DNA of 64,000 nucleotides from Paraburkholderia sp. BL23I1N1 (GCF_003610295.1 NZ_RAPV01000001.1:1116001-1180000), one strand, 5' to 3'. Positions 1-10,452 are shown, counted from the stretch's first letter. Notes: generated by a model not told the origin, from the letters alone. Program-made: numbers and translations.

Positions 1-387
1 GTCCATCAATTGTACTCGCCAGAGCTGCGGCAATTTTGCGCGCGAGGCCGCTGCGAATCGGGCAATCGACAGATCTCCGTTCGCCAAGAACGGTGCCGAT
101 ATCATGCCTACCGATTTCGCCAAATGTCCGCTCTAGCACAGACTCCAGCCCCTCGATCATGGATTACAGACGGCAGTAGTGGGCCGACCGGAGTCAACCG
201 TGTAAGGCAGCGGTCGGCCAAAACCCGTCATTCAGCATGAAGGAATACTCTGTCAAGGGGCGTCCGGTTCAGGTCGGATGGATAACTGCCGTTCAAGAAT
301 GACCGGAAAACTTCCTATGGAGGTTGGCAGGCCCGACTGCCGTGAGAGAATTCTTACTCTTGCACTTGTCCTCGACCTCATCGCCTC
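1..387. other. Region without a recognised gene
   Basis: The left edge of the window up to the helicase start holds only short open frames of mixed composition. I recognise no conserved protein, RNA gene or clear promoter. It may hold the decayed end of a gene lying to the left. Confidence 0.4.
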
Positions 388-3300
388 ATGAAGATTCTCG
401 AATACACAGGCCTCGACACTTCACGCGTCAAGGCCAGCTACGACAAGGTGTCCGCGGCCATCGCTCGCCACGACTTCCGTGCTGCCCAGGTCAAGAAGCT
501 CGCGAATCTGAGCCACGGCAAGTTCTACCGGGCGAAGCTGGATGACGCCGACCGGCTGTTGTTCTCGCTGGTGCGCCGCGGAGATGAAGTCTGCGCACTG
601 ATGCTGGAAGTAATCGCCAATCACGCCTACGATAAGTCACGTTTCCTGCGCGGCGCGGCGATTGACGAGAGCAAAATTCCAGACATCAGCGCTGATGACG
701 CCATCAGGGAGGCGCAAGCTGTGCGCTACCTTCATCCCGAGCGTACCGGCATTCACCTGCTCGACAAACCGATCTCGTTTGATGACACGCAGGAGACCAT
801 TTACCGACAACCACCTCCCCTGGTTGTCGTCGGCAGCGCTGGCAGCGGCAAGACCGCACTGACGCTTGAAAAGCTCAAACATGCTGAAGGTGAGGTCCTC
901 TACGTTACTCACTCCGCCTTCCTGGCGCAGAGCGCCCGCGACCTTTATTACGCCAACGGTTTCGAGCATGGCGGTCAGGATGCCGTATTTCTGTCCTACC
1001 GGGAGTTTGTCGAGTCGATCCGCGTTCCGGCAGGACGCGAGGCTAACTGGCGCGACTTTGCGGGCTGGCATTCCCGTATGCGGCAGAACTTCAAGGATGT
1101 CGAAGCCCACCAGGCTTTCGAGGAGATTCGCGGCGTGATTGCTGCTGGGTCGGGCGGTGTCCTGTCGCGCGACGAGTATCAGGCACTGGGGGTACGTCAA
1201 TCGATCTTTCCCGTAGAACGGCGCGACCAACTCTACAATCTGTTTGAGAAATATCGCGCCTGGCTGGCTGAGGCAAAGCTCTACGACCTGAATCTTGTCG
1301 CCCACGACTGGCAAGCGCTGGCTGCGCCGCGCTACGACTTCGTGGTTATTGACGAGGTGCAGGACATCACCACTGTGCAACTCGCGCTCGTGCTGACAAC
1401 GCTGAAGAAGCCTGGCCATTTCATGCTCTGCGGGGATTCCAACCAGATTGTCCATCCCAATTTCTTTTCCTGGAGCCAGATCAAGAGCCTGTTCTGGAAG
1501 GACCCAAAACTGGCCGAGCGGCAGGAATTGCACGTGCTAAAGGCCAACTTTCGCAACGGCCTGGAGGTCACTCGCGTCGCCAATCAGTTGCTCAAGATCA
1601 AGCAGCGGCGCTTCGGCTCTATCGACCGCGAGAGCAACTTCCTGGTCCAGGCCGTCGGCGGCGAGAGCGGCCAGGTTACGCTGATGCCCGACAAGGAAGC
1701 CACCAAGCGCGAACTGGACCAGAAGATTCGCCAATCCACCCAGTTCGCCGTCCTGGTAATGCGCGACGAGGACAAGGCCGACGCCCGCAAGCACTTTGCC
1801 ACGCCGCTGTTGTTCTCGATCCACGAAGCCAAGGGTCTCGAATATGAGAACATCGTGCTCTACCGTTTCATCTCGGATCACCGCGGCGAGTTCAACGACA
1901 TCGTCGAGGGCATCGCCAAGACCGATCTGGCGGTCGAGACACTGGATTACAAACGCGCCAGAGACAAGAGTGACAAGTCGCTCGAAGTCTATAAATTCTT
2001 CGTCAATGCCCTGTATGTAGCGCTGACGCGCGCCATCAAGAACATCTACATGATCGAGTCGGACACAGGGCATGATCTGTTCGGGTTGCTGGATCTGTTC
2101 GTGGGGCAGACCAGGATCGAGGCCAGGCAATCCACGCTCGAAGACTGGCAGAAGGAAGCACGCAAACTCGAACTGCAGGGCAAGCAGGAGCAGGCGGAGG
2201 CCATCCGCCGCACGATCTTGAAGCAGGTCCCGGTGCCATGGCCGGTGTTCGATGAGGCCAAGGTCAGAGAACTGCTGATCAAGGTCTTCCGCGAGCAGTC
2301 TCCGGGCAACCGGGGCAAGCAGCAGCTCTTTGACTATGCCACCTGCTTCGATGAGCCGCAGCTCGCCGGGTGGCTGGCCGTTGAGGCGAAATTCGAGCAG
2401 GCACGAACCTTTGATCAGCAGCGCGCGGTGTTCTCCCGCAAGAGCTACGTCCCTTTCTTCGCCAACCACTTCAAGGACATCCTCAGGCAGTGTGACCAGC
2501 ATGGCGTCGATCATCGCCTGCCAATGAACCAGACGCCACTGATGGCCGCAGCTGCTGCAGGAAATGTGGCGCTGGTGGAAGCCCTGCTGGAGCGCGGTGC
2601 CGATCGCGATGCCGTCGATCACTATGGTCAAAATGCCCTGCACTGGGCTTTGCGTCAGGCATTTGGCGATGCAAAGTTCGCTGCTGGCCCGCTGGCGGCA
2701 ATCTATGAATGCCTGGCTCCGCCCTGCATTGATGTCAGGGCGGGTGATCGCCTGGTCCGCATCGACCGGCATCTGTCTGAATACTTTCTGTTCCAGACCC
2801 TGTGGGTATTGTTCAAAGCCCGATTCAGCAAGATACGACGCAATGCAGACAGCGCGTTCCAGACCCAAATCATCCTCGATGCCTGGCAACACTTACCCGC
2901 TAACATAGTGCGGCCGGAGCGCAATAAGCGCCAGCATCTATCTGGCGTGCTGGCGAGGAACGAAATCGACAGAGACTATGTCTACAATCGATCCCTGTTT
3001 CTGCGCGTATCCACCGGGCGGTACCAGTACAATCCCAAACTCGCTGTGCGTCGCCGCCAGGGCGAAGAAGAAAACTGGATCCCGATCTACACGGCACTCA
3101 ACCTCCCGTTGATTAGTGAGTTTGCCTACAACGACGGCTGGATCAGCACCTGGGACAATATTGACAAGCTTGTGATCCTTGCCGGACTGCCTGAACGAAC
3201 CACACCCATCGCGGCCGAACGCTTCGCCGAGCGGCAAGCGGCCAAAATGAGAGAGTTGGACGACCGCAGAGCCAATCAACTTGCTGCCAAAGCACGCATT

Positions 3301-3414
3301 CGTGCAGCCGCCGAAGCCATCCAGAACACAGCACCACGATGGGGAACAAAGGAAGCCAAACGGCTTGAAATCGAACGTGTGAAACAAGAGATCGAAAGAC
3401 GAAAGAAGGGTTGA
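388..3414 (+). CDS. UvrD/Rep-like superfamily 1 helicase with RelE-like N-terminus and ankyrin repeats
   Basis: This 1008-residue protein carries an ATP-binding loop GSAGSGKT at residues 149-156, a Walker B-like VVIDEVQD at 319-326, CGDSNQIVHP near 348-357, a motif V-like HEAKGLEYENIVLYR at 479-493 and ALYVALTRA at 541-549. Together these mark an SF1A (UvrD/Rep/Pif1-like) DNA helicase. Residues about 30-90 (KFYRAKLDDADRLLFSLVRR, then MLEVIANHAYDKSRFLRG) resemble the core of RelE/ParE-type toxins. Residues about 713-760 hold ankyrin-repeat units (TPLMAAAAAGNVALVEALL; GADRDAVDHYGQNALHWAL). The C-terminus is lysine- and arginine-rich. The gene stands alone, with no antitoxin or nuclease gene next to it here. 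The helicase call is firm. The toxin-like N-terminus is a reading of pattern only, and a role in defence or repair is inference. Confidence 0.85.
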   Translation: MKILEYTGLDTSRVKASYDKVSAAIARHDFRAAQVKKLANLSHGKFYRAKLDDADRLLFSLVRRGDEVCALMLEVIANHAYDKSRFLRGAAIDESKIPDISADDAIREAQAVRYLHPERTGIHLLDKPISFDDTQETIYRQPPPLVVVGSAGSGKTALTLEKLKHAEGEVLYVTHSAFLAQSARDLYYANGFEHGGQDAVFLSYREFVESIRVPAGREANWRDFAGWHSRMRQNFKDVEAHQAFEEIRGVIAAGSGGVLSRDEYQALGVRQSIFPVERRDQLYNLFEKYRAWLAEAKLYDLNLVAHDWQALAAPRYDFVVIDEVQDITTVQLALVLTTLKKPGHFMLCGDSNQIVHPNFFSWSQIKSLFWKDPKLAERQELHVLKANFRNGLEVTRVANQLLKIKQRRFGSIDRESNFLVQAVGGESGQVTLMPDKEATKRELDQKIRQSTQFAVLVMRDEDKADARKHFATPLLFSIHEAKGLEYENIVLYRFISDHRGEFNDIVEGIAKTDLAVETLDYKRARDKSDKSLEVYKFFVNALYVALTRAIKNIYMIESDTGHDLFGLLDLFVGQTRIEARQSTLEDWQKEARKLELQGKQEQAEAIRRTILKQVPVPWPVFDEAKVRELLIKVFREQSPGNRGKQQLFDYATCFDEPQLAGWLAVEAKFEQARTFDQQRAVFSRKSYVPFFANHFKDILRQCDQHGVDHRLPMNQTPLMAAAAAGNVALVEALLERGADRDAVDHYGQNALHWALRQAFGDAKFAAGPLAAIYECLAPPCIDVRAGDRLVRIDRHLSEYFLFQTLWVLFKARFSKIRRNADSAFQTQIILDAWQHLPANIVRPERNKRQHLSGVLARNEIDRDYVYNRSLFLRVSTGRYQYNPKLAVRRRQGEEENWIPIYTALNLPLISEFAYNDGWISTWDNIDKLVILAGLPERTTPIAAERFAERQAAKMRELDDRRANQLAAKARIRAAAEAIQNTAPRWGTKEAKRLEIERVKQEIERRKKG

Positions 3415-3900
3415 CTTGCCGATACTTCTTGGGTCGGCATGCGGCCAACAAGCGCCGTTCGCTTTCGCTAAGACAGTGTCATTGAGACGACCGCTTCGCC
3501 TCTGACACCGGCCCTTGCAACTCCAACAGCGCGCCGGTAGCAAGGGTCGTAACTGCGCATTCGGTCGAGACGGTCTATGAGATACGAGGCTACGACGGAG
3601 AGAATGGCGGCAAGGTAAATCCTCATCCCCGACGAAGACGCTCGGTCCCCATCGTCCCAAAGCATCCGCGCGTTCAGTTCGCCTTTCTTAAGCGCCCCGC
3701 ACGACATCGCATCAAGCCGGCGAGGGTGTGGGTATGTCAGGAAGTCCGGGACGTCCCCATCGACACAATGGCCACGGCGATTACGACATGCGCGATTTCC
3801 AATGGACGCGGTCTTCGCGCGGAGTCTTCCTTTTACGAGCCGGTTCGATGCGGCCGAGGCAAATCAGGTCACGTTGGCACGCCGTCCGTGGCTTTCCGGG
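3415..3900. other. Intergenic region, nothing recognised
   Basis: This interval of nearly 500 bases lies between the convergent helicase and MarR genes. Short frames on both strands have no conserved features, and I see no obvious terminator hairpin. Confidence 0.4.
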
Positions 3901-4425
3901 CTAGTCATTTCGTAAAACTAACTGAGATTCTGGGCGAACCGCGGTTCCGCTCAGGTCATCCTGCTTTTTCATGTCCCGCATCACGCGAAAGAGATCTCGC
4001 ATGGAATCGATATCAAGCAGCCTCACAAACGTGAAGGTATCCTGGTAGGCCCGCATCCAGGGGATCATTGCGGAAGCCACAGCTTTTCGACCTCGCGCAG
4101 TCACGACAAGCTGACGTTTCCGTCGATCTCTTTCGTGGGTGATCGTTGAGATAAGCCCGCGGCGGAGCAGTGGTGCCAGATTGGCCGACAGATTCGACCG
4201 GTCCATTTCCAGTTCCGCAGCCATATCGCCGAAAACCAGTGGCTCGCGTTGATGCAGCAAGGCGAGCATACAAAACTGGGAGGCGTTGACATCGGTATGT
4301 CGCAGCGTTTCGTCGAAATGAGTCCAGAAAGCCCGCATCGCGCGCTGGGCAAAAAAGTGGTTCAGTGCAACTGCGGAGATTGCTTCCAGATCACACATCG
4401 ACCACCCAGAATCTTGATTTTCCAT
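3901..4425 (-). CDS. MarR-family transcriptional regulator
   Basis: The product of about 174 residues has the winged-helix layout of MarR regulators: an N-terminal dimerisation helix (ALNHFFAQRAMRAFWTHFDE), a helix-turn-helix (NASQFCMLALLHQREPLVFG, then DMAAELEMDRSNLSANLAPL) and a wing (GLISTITHERDRRKRQLVVT) followed by TARGRKAV. MarR proteins bind palindromic DNA and are usually released by small aromatic ligands. The open frame extends upstream, but I chose the Met at 4425 because the family domain begins just after it; a Met at 4398 is also possible. It follows the SDR gene on the same strand and may be the last gene of the efflux transcript. Its target is not visible. Confidence 0.8.
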   Translation of the reverse strand: MENQDSGWSMCDLEAISAVALNHFFAQRAMRAFWTHFDETLRHTDVNASQFCMLALLHQREPLVFGDMAAELEMDRSNLSANLAPLLRRGLISTITHERDRRKRQLVVTARGRKAVASAMIPWMRAYQDTFTFVRLLDIDSMRDLFRVMRDMKKQDDLSGTAVRPESQLVLRND

Positions 4426-4605
4426 ATCTGCGATTGGCGGGAAGGATAGCGCGCTCACTTGGCAATACTCCGATGCTGCGGCGGCGCCCGTCGCAAGGCA
4501 CCGAAGTCGACGTGACCATCGAGGTCTGAAGCGAGCCACTGGTTAGCAAGCTCCTGGGGACCCGAGCGTGACCGGCCGGCCCGAATTACCGCGCAGAGTC
4601 AGGAC

Positions 4606-5412
4606 TCACGCGAGGCCGAATGTTTTCCTCAGGCTTGCATCGACGGGAGCTGCCGGCATGAAGCGACGCAATTTCCTCAAGAGAGACGCCTGTCCTGCCG
4701 GCGTGAAACGCATACGCCAGCTGCCAAGCGCGGCTTCGACAATTGTGTCTGCCACGCGATCGGGCGCGGGGGCACCTTTGACACTGTTGACGACCGCGCT
4801 CGATGCAAGCGCACGCTCGCGGTCATAGGCGGCGATTTTCGAACTCACCTGAGGCGCATTGACATCGAGATTGGTTCGGGTGAAGGACGGCTCGATCAGC
4901 GTTGCGCGGATGCCGAACTGGCGCACCTCGTGATCCAGCGTCTCGGTCAACCCCTCGACGGCGTGCTTGGACGCCGCATAGAGTCCCATGTATGGCGCCG
5001 GCAAAAAGCCGAGCACCGAACTGATATTGACGATTCTTCCATCACGTTGCGCCCGCATGTGCGGAAGCACTGCCTGGCTCGTACGCAGAATGCTGAATAC
5101 GTTGGTGTCGAACAGCGCGTCAGCTTCGGTAACCGACGTTTCCTCCACCGCTCCGATCAGCGTCGTGCCGGCATTGTTGACCAGCACGTCGATGCGCCCG
5201 GCGCGATCGACGATCGTATGAATCGCGGTTTGAACGGAAGCATCGTCGCGCACATCCATCTCCACCAGCTCGACGCCGGCCAATGGTGCCGTCTTTGCAA
5301 TGCTGCGCACGGTGCCGAACACGCGGCACCCGCGCTTCGCGAACTTCTCTGCGGTCGCGCGTCCGATACCAGACGACACGCCGGTCACAACGATCACCTT
5401 GGAATTGGGCAT
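4606..5412 (-). CDS. SDR-family oxidoreductase
   Basis: This 268-residue short-chain dehydrogenase/reductase has the cofactor motif TGVSSGIG near residues 11-18, VNNAG in the middle of the Rossmann fold, a catalytic serine in NISSVLGF and the YAASK pair Tyr/Lys. The Arg after the first glycine motif (TVRS) suggests NADP(H). The start has a good ribosome site, GAAGGAAACTGCC before ATG. It lies 35 bp downstream of the RND pump gene on the same strand, so it is probably co-transcribed and may modify a pump substrate or inducer; this is inference. The substrate cannot be read from sequence. Confidence 0.85.
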   Translation of the reverse strand: MPNSKVIVVTGVSSGIGRATAEKFAKRGCRVFGTVRSIAKTAPLAGVELVEMDVRDDASVQTAIHTIVDRAGRIDVLVNNAGTTLIGAVEETSVTEADALFDTNVFSILRTSQAVLPHMRAQRDGRIVNISSVLGFLPAPYMGLYAASKHAVEGLTETLDHEVRQFGIRATLIEPSFTRTNLDVNAPQVSSKIAAYDRERALASSAVVNSVKGAPAPDRVADTIVEAALGSWRMRFTPAGQASLLRKLRRFMPAAPVDASLRKTFGLA

Positions 5413-5447
5413 GGCAGTTTCCTTCGATACGGTAAATTGATTGCGCT

Positions 5448-8400
5448 TTAACTGCGCGCGTTGAGCACGTCCTGCAGCGTCAGTTCGGGAGGAGAGGCGT
5501 GCTCGTGGCTGCCCTTGTGCGAACCCGCTGGGCTGCCTGGCCGGATCCTGAACCAGATCGAATACATGGCCGGCAGGAACACCAGCGTCAGTACCGTCCC
5601 TGCGAACGTTCCGCCGATCAGCGTGTAAGCGAGCGTGCCCCAGAACACCGAGTGGGTCAGCGGAATGAACGCGAGGATTGCGGCCATTGCAGTCAGGATC
5701 ACCGGGCGCGCACGCTGCACGGTGGCTTCGACGACCGCGTGGAACGGGTCAAGTCCCGCCTGCTCGTTCTGGTGGATCTGCCCGATCAGGATCAGCGTGT
5801 TGCGCATCAGGATGCCCGACAGCGCGATGAGGCCAACCAGCGCGTTGATGCCGAACGGCTGCCGGAACAGGATCAACGTCGGCACGACCCCGATCAAGCC
5901 GAGCGGGCTGGTCAGGAACACCATGACCATCGCGGAGATTGAACGCACCTGAAAGATGATGATGATCAACGTGATCGCCAGCATGATCGGGAACACCGGC
6001 AGCATGGCGGTCGTCGCCTTGCCCGATTCCTCGATGGAGCCGGATTCCTCGATTCGATAGCCACCCGGCAGCCTGGCCAGGATGGGCTGAAGCTGCTTCG
6101 TGATGGCGGTCGAGACGTCCGGCGGCTGCAGGCCATCGGCGATATCGCCGCGCACCGTGATCGTCGGCACGCGATCGCGCCAGCGCATGATCGGCTCCTC
6201 CATCCGCACGTCGACCTTGCCGACCTGCGACAGCGGAATGCGCTGTCCGTTGGCGCCGGCCAGCGTGAAGTCGCCGAGCCGCGCAGGGTCGAGCCGTGCG
6301 TCGCCGGCCGAACGCGCGACGACCTGCACGGTCCGAATATCCTCGCGCACAGCGGTGACGGGCACCCCGGTGAGCAGGAACTGCAGCTGTTGAGCGACGG
6401 CGCCGGACGTCAGTCCCACCGCCTGCAGACGGTCCTGCTGCAACGTGAAGTGCAGCGTCGGCGAGCGCGTGCCCCAGTCGGCATTGACCGTGCGCATCAT
6501 CGGACTGCCGTCCATCACCCGCTGAACTTCCGCGGCAATACCACGTAGCTTGTCCGGGTCCGGACCAGAGATACGGTAGGCGACCGGGTACGGTGAATAC
6601 GGACCGAACACGAGTTGCGTGACCCGCACACGCGCCTCGGGGGCGAGACCGTTGGAGACTGCCTGACGCAGTCGCTGCTTCAATGCGTCGCGCTCTTCCT
6701 GGCTGTCCGTGCGCACTACGATCTTGGCGAACGACGGATCGGGCAGCTCCGGCCCCATCGCCAGGTAAAAGCGTGGCGCACCTTGCCCTACGTACGCGGT
6801 GACGATCCTGGCTTCCTTCTGCTTCGCGAGCCACGCTTCGACCTTCTGCGTGGCAGCGCTGGTTTGCGAGATCGACGTGCCATAGGGCATCTGCACTTCG
6901 ACCAGCACTTCGGGACGGTCGGAGATCGGGAAGAACTGTTTTTTGACCACGGCCATGCCGAGGATGGCCAGGACGAAGAGCCCCACAACCGAGCCGGCGA
7001 CCAGCCATTTGCGCGCGATGACGCGCGCGAGCAGTCGACGGAAGCGGTTGTAGCGTGGCGTGTCGTAGATCGCGTCGTGACCGCCTTTGACCTTTTTGAA
7101 GTCGGGCAGCATCTTCACGCCGAGGTAGGGCGTGAAGACCACGGCGACGACCCAGGATGCGATCAGCGCGATCCCCACGATCCAGAACATGTTGCTGGTG
7201 TATTCGCCCGCGGTGGAGCGCGCGAAGCCGTTCGGCATGAAGCCGACCGCGGTCACCAGCGTGCCGGCCAGCATCGGTGCCGCCGTGTGGCTCCACGCGT
7301 AGGCCGACGCGGCCACGCGGCCGTAGCCTTCCTCCATCTTCACGACCATCATCTCGATCGCGATGATCGCGTCGTCGACGAGCAGGCCGAGCGCGAGAAT
7401 CAGCGAGCCGAGCGTGATGCGGTCGAAGCTCTTGCCGGTTGCGGCCATCACCACGAACACGATGGCCAGCGTCAGCGGCACGGCCGCGGCAACGACGAGG
7501 CCGACCCGCCAGCCCATGCTGACGAAGCTCACCAGCATGACGACGAGCAGTGCAGCGAAGAACTTGACCATGAACTCGTCGACCGCCGAGCTGATGTTCG
7601 CGGACTGGTCGGTCACCTTGGTCAGGCTCATGCCCAGCGGCAGCCCGGCGTTGATTGCGCCGACCTCGCTGCCCAGCGCCTTGCCGAGGTCGAGCCCGTT
7701 CCAGCCGTCGCGCATCACGACACCCAGAAGCAGCGCCCGTTCGCCGTTGTTGCGGATCATGAACGTTGCCGGATCTTCATAACCACGCGTGACGGTAGCA
7801 ATGTCCGACAGCTTCAGCGTGCGGCCCTGCACCACGACCGGCGTGTCGCGGATCTTCTGCAGGTTGTCAAAGGCGCCGTCCAGGCGAATGAACACCTCCG
7901 GACCTTTGGTCTCCACGGAGCCGGCGGGCGTCAGGGCGTTCTGGCCATTGAGCGCGGCGAACACGTCCTGCGGGCTGACACCGAGCGTTGCCAGCCGGTC
8001 ATGCGAGAACTGGACGTAGATGCGCTCAGCCTGTTCGCCGATGATGTTGACCTTCTTCACGCCCGGCACGTGCAGCAGCCGTTGGCGCAGCGTCTCGGCA
8101 TCGCGCACGAGCAGGCGCTGCGGCTCGCCCCTGGCCTTCAGCGCGAAGAGCGCAAAGGTAACGTCGGCATATTCGTCGTTGACCATCGGCCCGATCACGC
8201 CGGCCGGCAGGTTGGCTGCTTCGTCGCCGATTTTTTTCCGGGCCTGGTAGAACTCCTCCTGCACCTCCGAAGGCGGTGTGCTATCGAGCAGCGTCAACGT
8301 CGTGAAGGCCAAACCGGGGCGCGTATAGGTTTCGGTCCGGTCGTACCAGCGCAGTTCCTGCATGCGCTTCTCGATCTTCTCGGCGACCTGGTCGTGCATT

Positions 8401-8588
8401 TCCTGTGCGGTGGCGCCCGGCCATGCGGTGATGATGGTCATTACCTTGACCGTGAAGGCGGGGTCTTCCGCGCGACCCAGCTTGAAGAAGGACACGAGCC
8501 CGGCCAGGGAGATCAGGCAAATCAGGAACAGCGTGATCGCGCGCTCGCGCACGGCGAGCGCCGACAGGTTGAATCGGCCTTCGCTCAC
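5448..8588 (-). CDS. RND-family multidrug efflux permease (AcrB/MexK-like)
   Basis: At 1046 residues this has the usual length and topology of hydrophobe/amphiphile RND inner-membrane pumps: an N-terminal transmembrane helix ([18 protein letters not shown]), a large periplasmic porter region, a helix bundle containing [20 protein letters not shown] with the paired Asp of the proton relay, a second porter half and a C-terminal bundle ending in [20 protein letters not shown]. The pump would use the proton gradient to expel drugs or other amphiphiles through the adaptor and outer-membrane channel encoded next to it. It overlaps the adaptor gene by 4 bp, so translation is coupled. The short tail after the last helix is rich in His and Ser. 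The substrate is unknown. Confidence 0.93.
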   Translation of the reverse strand: MSEGRFNLSALAVRERAITLFLICLISLAGLVSFFKLGRAEDPAFTVKVMTIITAWPGATAQEMHDQVAEKIEKRMQELRWYDRTETYTRPGLAFTTLTLLDSTPPSEVQEEFYQARKKIGDEAANLPAGVIGPMVNDEYADVTFALFALKARGEPQRLLVRDAETLRQRLLHVPGVKKVNIIGEQAERIYVQFSHDRLATLGVSPQDVFAALNGQNALTPAGSVETKGPEVFIRLDGAFDNLQKIRDTPVVVQGRTLKLSDIATVTRGYEDPATFMIRNNGERALLLGVVMRDGWNGLDLGKALGSEVGAINAGLPLGMSLTKVTDQSANISSAVDEFMVKFFAALLVVMLVSFVSMGWRVGLVVAAAVPLTLAIVFVVMAATGKSFDRITLGSLILALGLLVDDAIIAIEMMVVKMEEGYGRVAASAYAWSHTAAPMLAGTLVTAVGFMPNGFARSTAGEYTSNMFWIVGIALIASWVVAVVFTPYLGVKMLPDFKKVKGGHDAIYDTPRYNRFRRLLARVIARKWLVAGSVVGLFVLAILGMAVVKKQFFPISDRPEVLVEVQMPYGTSISQTSAATQKVEAWLAKQKEARIVTAYVGQGAPRFYLAMGPELPDPSFAKIVVRTDSQEERDALKQRLRQAVSNGLAPEARVRVTQLVFGPYSPYPVAYRISGPDPDKLRGIAAEVQRVMDGSPMMRTVNADWGTRSPTLHFTLQQDRLQAVGLTSGAVAQQLQFLLTGVPVTAVREDIRTVQVVARSAGDARLDPARLGDFTLAGANGQRIPLSQVGKVDVRMEEPIMRWRDRVPTITVRGDIADGLQPPDVSTAITKQLQPILARLPGGYRIEESGSIEESGKATTAMLPVFPIMLAITLIIIIFQVRSISAMVMVFLTSPLGLIGVVPTLILFRQPFGINALVGLIALSGILMRNTLILIGQIHQNEQAGLDPFHAVVEATVQRARPVILTAMAAILAFIPLTHSVFWGTLAYTLIGGTFAGTVLTLVFLPAMYSIWFRIRPGSPAGSHKGSHEHASPPELTLQDVLNARS

Positions 8589-9700
8589 GGACGTGCTCCT
8601 TCGCTCGCCATCGCGACGGACTGGCCGGACACGCGGACCGGATCACCTTCGCGAAGCAACTGGGCGCCGAGCGCGACGACCCTGTCGCCTTGCTTCAACG
8701 TACCTGACACGCGAGCGCTGTCGTCGTCCAGGTGAAGGACCGTCACCGGCCGCCACGCAACCTTGGCCGGCTCGCCGTTTATCACCCACACGCCCGGGCC
8801 CTTGCCCGCGTCGAGCACCGCGCCAATCGGCACCTGCAAACCGTCTTGCACCGCAGAACGCGCGTCCGGAATCTGGACCGTCACTGTGGCACCCAATGGG
8901 GCGTCGGCCAGTTCTGCCTGCAGAACATACCGCGCTTCAAAGGTCCGGGTGCGGGGATCCGCGGTATCCGAGAGCTGACGTAGCGTCGCCGGCAAGGTGC
9001 TGCCGCTGCTGCCGAAAAGCGTCGCCTGGGCGACCGAGCCAATCGCGGGACGCAGGGTTTCGGGTAGCTGGATGACAGCCTCGCGACGCCCAGCGTGAGC
9101 GAGGCGCACGACAGGCTGTCCGGCGCTGACGACCTGACCGGGTTCGGCCAATGTTTCCATCACAACGCCATCGCCGTCCGCCATCAGCCCGGCATAGCCC
9201 GTCGCATTGCGCGCCACGTCGGCGTCAGCTTCGGCCGCATTGAGCTGCGCCCTGGCGGCATTGGCGGCCGCCTTGGCCTGGTCGTAGGCCGAAGCCGAGA
9301 TCGCACCCGTGCCGCGCAGGTCGCGATAGCGCTCCTCATCCTGCGCGGTCTGCTGCGCTCGCGCTCGCGCGGCTGTGACCGCCTCCTGCCGGGCTTGCGC
9401 GGCAAGCTTGAGATCGATCGGGTCGAGGCGCATCAGCGGCTGACCGCGTTTGACGGTTTGGCCGGCATCCACCAGCCGTTCCAGCACCTTGCCCGAAACA
9501 CGGAAACCCAGGTCGCTCTGCACGCGTGCCGCGACGGTCCCCGTAAACGAACGGGACGCGGGGACGGCGCGTTGAACGACGGACATGCGCACCAGTGGGG
9601 CTTCGGTGCGCGGATCGGGCAGTGTTTTTTCGCCGCAGGCCGCTAGCGCAAACGGCAGTGCACAGGCGAGTGCGGAAGTGGCGAGGCGACGCGAGAACAT
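8585..9700 (-). CDS. RND efflux periplasmic adaptor lipoprotein (membrane fusion protein)
   Basis: This 371-residue protein begins with a lipoprotein signal whose lipobox LAAC puts the lipidated Cys at residue 22. It follows the adaptor layout: a barrel-sandwich half (LGFRVSGKVLERLVDAGQ), an Ala/Gln-rich alpha-helical hairpin (about residues 100-165), the second lipoyl half (GVVMETLAEPGQVVSAGQPV) and a beta-barrel with DPRTRTFEARY. Adaptors link the RND pump to the outer-membrane channel. Its stop overlaps the pump start by 4 bp. A strong promoter with an overlapping operator lies just upstream, so it is likely the first gene of the pump operon under TetR control. Confidence 0.92.
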   Translation of the reverse strand: MFSRRLATSALACALPFALAACGEKTLPDPRTEAPLVRMSVVQRAVPASRSFTGTVAARVQSDLGFRVSGKVLERLVDAGQTVKRGQPLMRLDPIDLKLAAQARQEAVTAARARAQQTAQDEERYRDLRGTGAISASAYDQAKAAANAARAQLNAAEADADVARNATGYAGLMADGDGVVMETLAEPGQVVSAGQPVVRLAHAGRREAVIQLPETLRPAIGSVAQATLFGSSGSTLPATLRQLSDTADPRTRTFEARYVLQAELADAPLGATVTVQIPDARSAVQDGLQVPIGAVLDAGKGPGVWVINGEPAKVAWRPVTVLHLDDDSARVSGTLKQGDRVVALGAQLLREGDPVRVSGQSVAMASEGARP

Positions 9701-9732
9701 GAAAGTCCCATCGATGAGTGATGACGGCTTCC

Positions 9733-9761
9733 ATTATGGTTCTAGTGACCAATATAGTCAA
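9733..9761 (-). promoter_or_regulatory. Sigma-70-type promoter with overlapping operator for the adaptor-pump operon
   Basis: On the minus strand there is a -35 box TTGACT (9756-9761), a 17-bp spacer and a -10 box CATAAT (9733-9738), ending 33 bp before the adaptor start. An inverted repeat TGAC-N7-GTCA (9746-9760) sits across the -35 and spacer. It shares ATAGTCA with the larger palindrome on the other side of tetR, which fits binding by the same TetR protein. Confidence 0.6.
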
Positions 9762-9782
9762 GCGTCACAAACTTGATCTCGC

Positions 9783-10406
9783 TTAGGGCGACAGGCTACG
9801 AAGTACCAGGCTGGACAACCGCGCCGGCGCGACGTCGGTGGTATCGCGGTTGTACTGAAGCAGCAGCGGGTTGAGGTAGGGGCGCAGCACCAGATAGATC
9901 GCCGTCGCGGTTTCGTCCAGTGGCGTCTTGCGCTCGAAGTCACCGCTTTGCCGACCTTCCTGCAAAACCTCCTGCAGCAGCTTCTGAACACGTGCTTCAT
10001 AAGCTTGCACGGCCTGCCAGTTTTCCGTGGCAGCCGATGCGGCGATGTCGTAAAGCTTGCGGTCCCGGAAAAACAGACGGAGGCTCGCATCAGTAAAGAC
10101 CTTGAACATCCGCCGCAGCTTCTCCGGCGGCAGATCGGTGTCCGCTACGGCCGCCCTGACCTCGCTTTCGATCTCGTGCAGGCAGTTGACGCAGATCATC
10201 TCGCCAATGGCCTGCTTGGATTCGAAGAACTTGTAGATGTAGGCCTTGGAAAACCCGATCGCCTTGGCGAGGTCCGAGACCGTGGTTTTATCGTAGCCAT
10301 ACCGGCTGAAGTGCTCGGTGGCCGCGGCAACGATCTGGTCCCGCACCTCGTGATCGGCCGGGCCGCGCGCGGGGACAGAGGGAGTGGTGGTGTTTTTCAT
10401 GGGCAT
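9783..10406 (-). CDS. TetR-family transcriptional repressor of the efflux genes
   Basis: The 207-residue product has an N-terminal TetR helix-turn-helix (about residues 22-68: AATEHFSRYGYDKTTVSDLA, then KAIGFSKAYIYKFFESKQAI) followed by a helical ligand-binding domain. TetR repressors block transcription until a ligand, often the pump substrate, binds. The gene is divergent from the outer-membrane factor and upstream of the adaptor-pump operon on its own strand, and each flank holds a promoter overlapped by an inverted repeat with a shared half-site. This makes it the likely regulator of all three transcripts. ATG at 10406 or 10400 could be the start; neither has a strong ribosome site. Confidence 0.9.
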   Translation of the reverse strand: MPMKNTTTPSVPARGPADHEVRDQIVAAATEHFSRYGYDKTTVSDLAKAIGFSKAYIYKFFESKQAIGEMICVNCLHEIESEVRAAVADTDLPPEKLRRMFKVFTDASLRLFFRDRKLYDIAASAATENWQAVQAYEARVQKLLQEVLQEGRQSGDFERKTPLDETATAIYLVLRPYLNPLLLQYNRDTTDVAPARLSSLVLRSLSP

Positions 10407-10418
10407 AGCATACAGGAA

Positions 10419-10452
10419 TGGACAATATGTGACTATTTGGTATTATAGTCAC
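10419..10452. promoter_or_regulatory. Divergent promoters with TetR operator
   Basis: A perfect inverted repeat GTGACTAT-N8-ATAGTCAC occupies 10429-10452. It overlaps a plus-strand promoter for the outer-membrane factor (TGGACA at 10419-10424, 16-bp spacer, TATTAT at 10441-10446) and a minus-strand -10 TATAAT for tetR (10442-10447). One bound dimer or dimer pair would block both directions. Confidence 0.65.

Noticed and set aside
1537..2892. A 451-codon minus-strand frame under the helicase
   Set aside because: The helicase motifs on the plus strand are clear; this frame has no recognisable domain and is a shadow of codon bias.
6615..8735. A 706-codon open frame on the plus strand opposite the RND pump
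   Set aside because: It is antisense to a well-supported pump gene; its sequence is rich in Arg, Asp and His repeats as expected for the complement of GC-rich codons, and has no motif or ribosome site.
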